Position numbers and translations under genes: made by a program. A stretch of DNA of 64,000 nucleotides from Nemertoderma westbladi (Eukaryota > Xenacoelomorpha > Nemertodermatida > Nemertodermatidae), in NCBI GenBank assembly GCA_032718475.1, contig JAUCBJ010004959.1:1-64000 (forward strand), given 5' to 3'. The notes beneath the pieces are model-generated. The model searched no databases. It was given only the letters and a program-made list of their open reading frames with translations, and was not told the origin of the DNA. This document shows positions 56,201-64,000 of the stretch, one piece after another; position 1 is the stretch's first letter; the number at the start of each line of letters is the position of its first letter.

Positions 56201-56836
56201 AAGAATTTCAATATGGCCAGCCAGCACTTATTTGCCAAACTGCTATTGCGGTGAAACGTTTTAGTAGCTTTCTTATGTTATATACAGTACAAAGATATAG
56301 CGGCTGGTACATAGAGAGAAATGATAAGAGCTCACTAATTGGCTGTTCCCACAGATACAGTACTGTAGGTTAGTTTTATGCACTGAAGGTACGCATATAG
56401 TCAGGCCGCCCGACCATAGTCTAGTCTGCACATTATGTAATCAAATAGTACTACCCCACGGGGTGGGGGGGGGGGGGGGGGGGGGGGGGCAGCTTACTGA
56501 ACATGGGTTTATTGATATTGAATTGCAAAGCAAAATATGAACTGAGGGATTTCCCGCCGAGTCCTGAACCAGTTTCTGAAGTCAACACGCTAGGATATAT
56601 CGAATTAGTCCCGGGTCACACAAGGATATTAACTTCCAACTCTACTGTTAGTTGGTCTGGGTGGTCAAGCTGCCCAATCGCAGTTACAATCCAAGAAAAG
56701 CGGGGTCATCACAATCCAAGAAAAGCGGGGTCATCACACTCCAAGAAGGCCAAATGGGGGGGGGGGGGGGGGATTATTACAGTAGGCCTAGAGTAAGTAA
56801 AACAACGTAAGAGAGAAGCATTTCGAATTTAGGCTC
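56201..56836. other. Non-coding interval with short repeats
   Basis: A poly(G) run at about 56465-56489, three tandem units of AATCCAAGAAAAGCGGGGTC at about 56688-56750, and another G run at about 56757-56771. No gene. Confidence 0.5.
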
Positions 56837-57379
56837 TGTTAGCTTATTCAATCCCGCTAACACCCCATAAAGTTAAGCCGATAAGCAATATTGGGGGCCA
56901 CGAGATTGGGTAATCACCAACTCGTGTCACCCCAACAAAATGGGAAGGAGAAACACAATGAGGGTCAGGGGCCAAACCCCTAACCCAGAGAGAACAGGTG
57001 GAGTGAACGGGAACACTCCAAAGGGCGCCAACAAGGGTATCAACCAATCAGAGGGGGGAAAGGCATCGATTAGGTAGAGTAACAAGGCCAACCCGTGCAA
57101 TATAGCCAGTTGGCAGTAATCATTTCATTCAGTTATCTCAGTATCATATTGGTGCTAGTTAGGTTAGTTAGTTTAGCTAGGGAAGGACCGGGACTTTAAT
57201 TACCGTATCCCGCCTTCCGTATACGACAACATTATCCATATCTATACCTATATCTATATACCCGTACAACCGATTATTATATACGACGAACGACACGAAC
57301 TCTTTTTACCTTTCACACACGGCGGGGACGCGTGAACTAAACAACCGGATAAACCGGGATCCTTCCTGGATCCCGTCAC
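56837..57379 (+). repeat. Probable 5' LTR of BEL/Pao element
   Basis: Stretch starting TGTTAGC and ending GTCACA, with TGT...ACA termini of LTR type, placed directly upstream of the gag-like frame. A shorter version ending near 57148 (CAGTATCA) is also possible. The partner LTR is outside the window, so the boundaries cannot be confirmed and no primer binding site is certain. Confidence 0.3.
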
Positions 57380-57454
57380 AGTAATTAAATCTCAGAGCTG
57401 CCGCCCTAGCTAGCTAAACCCAGCGACTACCAGCCACCAATCGAACCAAGCGAG

Positions 57455-58354
57455 ATGAGTCAGTCGGGAGAGACGACGCCGACGCGGACCCCGGACGAAG
57501 AATTAACGATCCGCGAGGCCGCAACCAGGCGGTACAGGCCCACAACGCCGGACCCATCGGTAACGGGTCATCCGGCAGCTCAGGATGAGGGGGGCCGCCT
57601 GGAACCCGAGGTCGAGCCGAGAGAAGGAGAGAGCGAGACGGAGGGAGACGGAGACGAGTCGACACGAGACGTGGGTCGACGTACTGATGTCGCCGGCCAG
57701 CCACAGGCCGAGGGCGACGAGCGGCCCACCGAAACGGCGACGGTGGGGCCGACGGTACGACGCCGGACCCGGAGAGACGGAGGAGATGTCGGTACCGATG
57801 TCGCCGGCCAGCCACAGGCCGAGGGCGACGAGCGGCCCACCGAAACGGCGACGGTGGGGCCGACGGTACGACGCCGGACCCGGAGAGACGGAAGAGAGGT
57901 CGGCGACGAGGACGTCGGGGTTTCTGATCGACTTCGACGGGCCTACAACGCGACCCAGAAACTGTTAAAGGAGGCCAAAGAGGGGGCGAAGATAGACGAG
58001 GTGAGACTGAGGAAACGACTAGGTGAGTCGAATAGACACTTTTATTATCTAATGCGCTTCGGGCAAAGAGAACTGGCCAAGGAGAGAGCGAGAGGGGTTG
58101 CCGAGGAACTGTATGACTTATGGCGGTGTAGGGGTATGGAACCTAGCGTAGTGTACGTAGGGCCATACTTAGTCGATGCCCGGGGAGTAAAATTAGTGGG
58201 TTGGGAGAGACCTGAGGAGGACGAATCCGAGGTTAACCCCGAGGATTCGGCCTCGTCGGTCGGAGGAAGTTCCGGGAGGCGGGGGAAAGTTAGTAGGATC
58301 GGGGAGGCGGAGGGAATCCGTCTACAACCGATAAGTCTGCTACATCCTCCGTGA
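57455..58354 (+). CDS. Gag-like ORF, 5' part, of BEL/Pao retrotransposon
   Basis: ATG 57455 opens 299 codons rich in Arg, Glu and Pro. Two tandem 111-base units (from about 57683 and 57794) repeat DVAGQPQAEGDERPTETATV and the following VRRRTRRDG. The following part has a helical charged segment (NATQKLLKEAKEGAKIDEV) and SNRHFYYLMRFGQRELAKER. GC content is far above that of the ankyrin flanks. It ends by stop at 58352-58354, but the adjacent frame continues with similar charged sequence (VKERRVREINATYR), so the stop probably reflects a frameshift. Function unknown; position suggests a Gag N-terminal extension. Confidence 0.6.
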   Translation: MSQSGETTPTRTPDEELTIREAATRRYRPTTPDPSVTGHPAAQDEGGRLEPEVEPREGESETEGDGDESTRDVGRRTDVAGQPQAEGDERPTETATVGPTVRRRTRRDGGDVGTDVAGQPQAEGDERPTETATVGPTVRRRTRRDGREVGDEDVGVSDRLRRAYNATQKLLKEAKEGAKIDEVRLRKRLGESNRHFYYLMRFGQRELAKERARGVAEELYDLWRCRGMEPSVVYVGPYLVDARGVKLVGWERPEEDESEVNPEDSASSVGGSSGRRGKVSRIGEAEGIRLQPISLLHPP

Positions 58355-60387
58355 AAGAAAGACGGGTGAGAGAGATAAATGCCACGTACCGTCTCGATTT
58401 AATAGAGCAAGGTCAAAGGGAAGTAGGTAGACGGTTAGAGGAGGGGAGAGTGCTGCTAGAGAGGGAAATGGCGTTGATTAAGGAAACCGGAGAGAGGGCC
58501 GACGAGAAGCCTTAGGGAGTGTGAGGAAGTAGGGAGGAAGGAACAAGAAGAGCGCGAGGCGAGAGGGAAAAATGAGCGCAAAGAGCGTGAGGCGGAACGT
58601 AGGGAACGTGAGGCGAAAGAGGAAAACGAGTGCAAAGAGCGCGAGGAGAGAGAGGAAAACGAACGCAGAGAGCGTGAGGCGAGACGAAGGGAGGGGGCTA
58701 GAAGAGAGTTGGAATTGGCCGAACGGGACGCACGGGAGTGTAAGGAGAGAATGGCAAGGAAGGAGTGTGAGCAAAAAGAACTAGAGAAACGTCAAGGTGA
58801 GCTTACAGGGTACAAAGCTATACACGCGCGCGAACGGGAATTGGCGGGAATAGGGGCGTCTGAGAGTGGGGCTAGCTCGAGTATTTTCGAGGAGCCAGGG
58901 GCCGTGGATACATTTATTAATACCCCACTTACAGGGACCGCACGACAGACCCAAGACTGGTGTGACCGTACGGGCGGGGGGGGGGGGGTAATAATAATGC
59001 TATAGTAGACGTCATTAATATTAATAGTACCGTATTGGATAACCCTAATCCTTTTATTGCAGCAAATAATACTTTACCTAGTAGCAGTGATTTAAATTTA
59101 AATACAAATAATAATTTCAATTTAAATGTGCAAAATAATCCGAATAATAATTCGGATGGTTTACATGCCCGCCTAGGGGGGTTAATTCTGTTTGCACTTT
59201 TAAGACCTTTGGCAGTTTAACCCGCCAAATCTATATGTCTTCTAGGTTATAAATCGACTTTAGGCGAGAGAAGAAAGGGAACGCAAGGAGCGTGAGGCAA
59301 GGGAGGAAAAGGAACGCAAGGAGCGTGAGGCAAGGGAGGAAAAGGAACGCAAAGAGCGTGAGGCGGAACGCAAGGAGCATGAGGCGAGAAAGGAAAGTGA
59401 ACGTAAGGAGCGTGAAGCGAGGCGAAGGGAGAGTGCTAGGAGAGTAGCAGAGTTGGCTGAGCGGGACGCGCGGGAGTGTGAGAGGAGAATGGCAGGAGCC
59501 GAGCGAGACCATGAGGAATTAAAGAGACGCCAAAGTGAGCTTGGGGAACATAGGGTTAGACGCGCGCACGAGCTGCAACTGGTGCGGGCGGGGGCGTCTG
59601 AGAGCGGGACTAGCTCGAGTATTTTCGAGGAGCCAGGGGCCGTGGATACATTTATTAATACCCCACTTACAGGGACCGCACGACAGACCCAAGACTGGTG
59701 TGACCGTACGGGCGGGGGGGGGGGGGGGGGGGTAATAATAATGCTATAGTAGACGTCATTAATATTAATAGTACCGTATTGGATAACCCTAATCCTTTTA
59801 TTGCAGCAAATAATACTTTACCTAGTAGCAGTGATTTAAATTTAAATACAAATAATAATTTCAATTTAAATGTGCAAAATAATCCGAATAATAATTTAAA
59901 TTGAGAAAACAATAATAATTCAAATAATTTAAGTAATGATCCAAGCCCGAATTTACAAAATAATTCAAATGATTTTGTTTCAAACGAACAAATTAATTCC
60001 GTTTCCAATATGGGTGCTATTAACGTGAACACGTCGGGCGTGTATGGCCAGGCAGACGAAGGCCTGGTAGGCCGTATAATTGGTAGGCCGGATGTGGCGG
60101 GATTGAGCCAACCCAGAGAGGGCCTTGTAGGCCACGTAGTTGATAGGCAGGGAGTGGCTGGGTTGGGTAGACCCAGCGAGGGCCTGGTAGGCCACGTAGT
60201 TGGTAGGCAGGGAGCGGCTGGGTTGGGTAGACCCAGTGAGGGCCTGGTAGGCCACGTAGTTGATAGGCAGGGAGTGGCTGGGTTGGGTAGACCCAGCGGG
60301 GGCCTGGTAGGCCACGTAGTTGGTAGGCAGGGGGGTAGAGGGCCTGGTAGGCCACGCAATAGCAGAGGGAGAGGCGGGGGTGAATAG
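58351..60387 (+). pseudogene. Gag-like middle region, duplicated and frameshifted
   Basis: Charged coiled-coil-like sequence (ERE/KERE words) leads to ARECKERM, then GASSSIFEEPGAVDTFINT and a poly(G) run (58976-58988); after it, one frame over, an Asn-rich stretch (NPNPFIAANNTLPSSSDLN). The block of about 730 bases is then repeated (59265-59895) with its own longer G run (59714-59732). It continues into a tandem 60-base repeat coding GLVGHVVGRQGAAGLGRPSE (60061-60357) that ends at a stop (60385-60387). Frames change at about 58500, at each G run, and a TGA interrupts at about 59902. Either dead or carrying homopolymer errors. Confidence 0.6.
60061..60357 (+). repeat. 60-base coding repeat in Gag-like region
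   Basis: Four to five units of 60 bases starting GAGGGCCTGGTAGGCCACGT; unit variants alternate (VVDRQGV / VVGRQGA), suggesting duplication of a two-unit block. Confidence 0.85.
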
Positions 60388-60542
60388 ACCCGACCATGGT
60401 AGGGTTGATGTGTCGACGAGAGAGGGATATGGTAGCGGGGTGAGAGATAGTTAAGTTAGATGTGGCGAGTGGGGGGGGGGGGGGGGGGGGGGGGCTACAA
60501 GAGCCCCACAACAGCGAGTTAGCGGCGAAAGGGGGGGGGGGG

Positions 60543-61420
60543 CAGAGAGTGCTCCACAGCCGTCAGCGGATAATGCGCGGGCCGAAATAGGTAAACCGCA
60601 ACACCCAGCGACGGAGAGTAATAGGGGGATTGCGAGTATCCCCAGCAGCGTGCGACCGAGCAGAGAGAGACAGGTTGACGTCGTGAGAGGGCGGACGAAG
60701 CGTCGAGCCCGATCAGAAGAGGGAAGAAGAACAGTGGGGTTTAACCAGGAGGTCGACGAGAGATCTCACGAGCGAGAATACTACACTGAAAGGAGAAGAA
60801 GAGAAGACAGTAGTAAAAGTATCGCCGTGAACGATAGAAGAGCAAGGACGGATAGCGAGCCGTCGGTAGTCGAGATGAGAACGGAGAGTCAGTGGGGTCG
60901 GACTCCGGGAGATTGCCGTCGCCCCGGAGAGATGCGACCTGGTGAGGTACATTACGCGCTGATGGAGGGGTACGCGATGTACCGGTACGAAGACGAGAAC
61001 AGTAGAGAGGGAGGTCGAAGAGAAACTTTCCGACGGAATGTACCTACCGATCGAGAATACGGTAGCCGTGGGGAGGACTATTCGAGAAGAATAAACTTCG
61101 ATCCCGAACGACACATGCAGACTGTAGGACATACTGTAGGCCTTACTGCACATACCATAGGCCATGCTGAGAGAGGCAATGTAGGCGATAGGAGAGCGCG
61201 GACAACGGGATTAAACCCGGAAGTCGCGGAATACATACCGGCGAGTAGGCCAGAAGCTGATAGGCCTATACCGGTACCAGTACAGCAGTATGACTACAGC
61301 ATGCAGGGGCATAACATATACCCAGGGGAGGGGGGAATTATTGCGGATAGGTGTATGGGCCCCAATATATTAACATCAACCCCAGTACCAAACATACCGG
61401 TGGGGGGGGGGACAGGGTGA
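60543..61420 (+). CDS. Arginine-rich Gag-like segment upstream of pol frame
   Basis: Opens right after a G12 run (60531-60542) with ESAPQPSADNARAEIGKP and stays open to 61420. Very Arg/Glu-rich (RGRTKRRARSEEGRR), later a histidine-bearing repeat (TVGHTVGLTAHTIGHA) and a proline-rich end. The first ATG lies well inside, so it is probably translated as part of a longer Gag. It overlaps the pol frame at 61374-61420 around a G10 run, where a +1 shift would join the two. Confidence 0.55.
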
Positions 61421-64000
61421 CATTCCCCCATCACAATATCAACAATATACCCCGATAGGAGCAAGAACAACAAGACCCTTGGATGAAAATAGGTCGTGTG
61501 ACACAGAGATATGGAGGGGGCCGCTACCCCCGATGACATACCCAAGTCAAAGAAAATCAAGAAATAGGACGGACGAACCGCACCAGACAGGAGAAACTAT
61601 ACAGCACCCATCGAATCCATTGGAAGCGCAGGCGATGGGGATGGCCACGTTGATCGATGCGTTGAAAATGAGGATCGAGTTACCACCCGTGGAACCATTC
61701 AAATTCGATGGGAGTAGGCCGGAAGAATATCTACAGTTTCGGCGCATGTATAGTAACGAAATACTAACAAAAAACTTGACGCAGGCGGAGTGCCTAAAGT
61801 ATCTGCAAGTATACACGGGAGGCCCAGCATACGATATCGTGAGGCAATATCAAGGCATAGAGGGCGGCTTCACGACAGCATGGCGGGCACTGGACAGGGA
61901 ATACGGGCACCTGGCCAAGATCATCAGACAGACACTGAGAGGCATAACATCGGGTGGCCTACAGGATAATCCCGTTAGCATTAAGACGTTCGCTAACAAA
62001 GTCGAAAAGGCGCTAATCGTGCTGAAGACGCTAGACGCGCCATACGAGCTCAACGCGTCCAATAACATCACCACGATAGCGCAGGCACTACCGAACTGGC
62101 TGTGCAACAAATGGAGGAAGATCGCTTTCTCCACTCGAGACAAAAAGGGTGTGGAACCGGGTTTAGAAGAAATGTCAAGCTTCTTAAACTACGAGGCTGA
62201 ACTAATAACTGACCCAGTCTATAGCGAAGAAAGCCTGGGAAAGGGACCAAAGACAGATTACCATAGACCGAAACCAGAGCACAATACGTCAAACGCATTA
62301 CCGAGGCTCAGGCAATCATTGCCATATGCAGCGACGCAGGGGACTGCAAGTCCACAGATAGGCGAAAGTAAGACCACACCATGGAACGGACAGGGGAACA
62401 ATAACAACACGAATAAATATAACCCCAGTACGTCCAGTAGGCCGAATCCAAACAATAAGAATAGTAGGGACTTTGGTACAAACGCAGCTGCGATACGCGA
62501 TGCGCTGTATAAGGAGGGCTACGACCCAAAGAGCAAATGCCAGCTACACGCAAATGCGCTTCATCAAACCATGAACTGCAGGTACTGGCAAGCGCTACCT
62601 AGGCAAGATCAGATAGACTATGCGTTGAGCAATAAAATCTGCTCGCGATGTGTGATGAGTGGACATAGAGCAAGGGAATGCAAGGAGAAGCCAGTCAAGT
62701 TTGGTCAAAGGAGAGGCCAAACGATGGCAACGAGCACAGTAGGGGCAAAGAAGAGAGGAACGGTGTTACTTGGAGTAGTACCCGTGCGAGTGATTGGGGA
62801 AGGCAATCGATCAGTAACAACACTAATGCTGGTTGATAGTGGAGCTGCCTTCACATTAGTCGAGGAATGGGTGGCCGAAGAGATAGGATTGAGAACGAGG
62901 CCAAGCAGAATGGCGGTAACAACCATCTCTAGCAAAGATGAGATCCTGGAGATGAGAACAGGACGGTGCGCAATTGCAGCGGTGGCACCGGGATGCGACT
63001 ATGGGGCAACCATCGACCCCATCCAAGTGATAGAGTCAATTAATATCAATGCCAGGCGGCCAACCAACATCGAGGTCAAGCAATATAAATTCCTGGATGA
63101 CATTGACTTCTCAATCCCAGATGTGGACGTTAGGAAGGTATCCATCATAGTAGGAATGGATTGCCCAATGGCCCACGAAAGAATGCAAACGGTCTTCGGC
63201 GAAGACAAGCAGTGTGACCCGGTGGCGATATTAACACCATTCGGGTGGACGCTGAGTGGCCCAATCAAGAGCAAGATACCATTTAGGATGTCGGAGACAT
63301 CAGGATGCATGTTCGCGGGAACAATGCAGGAAATGTGTGATGAGGGAGCAGAGGAGCAGCTTAAAAGACTGCTCAGACAAGATTTCGAGGGACTAAAAGA
63401 GACCGGGGTCGGGACCTCGGTAGAAGACAAGCTGGCTTTACAAAGCGTGGAGGAATCGATGACATGCAATGAGGGGCGGTATACTATAGGAATGGTATGG
63501 AAACTACCGAAGATACCGCTGCCCGATAATAGAGGGATGGTACTCACGAGACTCCGCAAGCTGAAACAAACACTAAAACGGAGCCCCGAGAAGAATGAGT
63601 ACATCCACAGAACGATTAAGAAGTACGTCGAGAAAGGATGGGCCGTGGAGTTACCGGTCGACGAGCCGAACACGGACAGGACATATTACCTGCCACTCCG
63701 CGTGGCTTTAGACCCAAAGAAAGGTAAACTGCGGATGGTAGTCGACGCATCGGCAAAGACCAACGGAAAATGCTTAAACGACTATCTGTTAGAAGGCCCA
63801 AACATATACAACTCGGGCATAGAGGTCCTACTTAGATTTAGGAATGGGAAACACGCCTTCACGTGTGACATAGAAGGCATGTTCAACCAAGTCCGTGTAA
63901 CGGAGGAAGATAGCGACAGTCAGCGCTTCTTATGGTATAACGGCGAGGAAGAACCGTCGATAATACCAGCATATAAGATGGTAGTACAAAACATGGGAGC
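61374..64000 (+). CDS. pol: BEL/Pao Gag-protease-reverse transcriptase polyprotein (3' end off window)
   Basis: Open frame to the window edge. Domains in order: capsid-like region (DUF1759 type) with VEPFKFDGSRPEEY and CLKYLQVYTGGPA (about 61680-61850); a CX2CX4HX4C zinc knuckle at 62640-62681 (CSRCVMSGHRAREC); an aspartic protease with LVDSGAAFTLVEE (DSGA at 62835-62846) and the ILTPFGWTLSGP block typical of peptidase A17; then the BEL/Pao RT start with DNRGMVLTRLRKL, YYLPLRVALD, DASAKTNGKCLND and motif A FTCDIEGMFNQV (Asp at 63867-63869). The YxDD box, RNase H and integrase would lie beyond the window. No stop or frameshift in the 2.6 kb seen, so recent. Domain order and motifs distinguish it from Gypsy and Copia. 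Confidence 0.92.

Noticed and set aside
62999-63673. 224-residue minus-strand frame in the retrotransposon
   Set aside because: Antisense shadow of the BEL/Pao protease-RT frame, which carries all recognised motifs.

Overview
The window looks like nuclear DNA of a marine invertebrate animal. The support is spliced genes with metazoan domains (ankyrin, calcium-binding EGF exons, C2H2 zinc fingers), AT-rich introns, and a dense, varied load of transposons (Helitron, piggyBac-like, Mutator-like, LINE, tRNA-SINE, BEL/Pao). I cannot name the phylum; a tunicate, hemichordate, echinoderm or similar genome would fit.

1-31,260 is the 3' end of an ankyrin gene and a tandem amplification of its last exon. 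An ankyrin-repeat exon (2343-2921) is followed by a giant terminal exon (4249-7776) coding ZU5-N, ZU5-C, UPA, death domain and a charged tail. The terminal exon recurs as a fragment (B, 11517-11852), a complete copy with its own splice acceptor (C, 13045-16698), and two 5'-truncated but open copies (D, 20916-23534; E, 26073-28691). D and E sit exactly 5157 bases apart. All complete or long copies keep their reading frames. Each is followed by the same 2.5 kb flank, interrupted by a copy-A-specific 1.2 kb insert and, after copy C, by a 1674-base non-autonomous Helitron whose empty site is preserved in the sister copies.

31,260-42,690 is mostly mobile DNA: nested inverted-repeat elements, a Mutator-like foldback element with an apparent 11-base target duplication, a piggyBac-like element and decayed LINE pieces. 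Among them lie a small two-exon gene with paired CxxC motifs (34661-35187) and a short run of duplicated calcium-binding EGF exons (38.6-40.0 kb).

42,700-56,800 holds an intact single-exon gene for a small secreted, cysteine-rich, probably GPI-anchored protein (42727-43299). It is followed by an inverted-repeat element filled with a 33-base hairpin minisatellite, a second piggyBac-like copy, a LINE containing a 24-base minisatellite, a tRNA-derived SINE and a frameshifted C2H2 zinc-finger gene.

56,800-64,000 is the 5' part of a BEL/Pao LTR retrotransposon running off the window. It has a probable LTR, a long, unusual, repeat-rich Gag-like region broken at several poly(G) runs, and an intact Gag-protease-RT frame.

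The most unusual things seen are the ankyrin terminal-exon array and a group of at least four loci sharing a roughly 45-base core (reading AACCAAAACAATAAAC in one orientation), each surrounded by a different locus-specific repeated phrase. Both are inferences from sequence alone.
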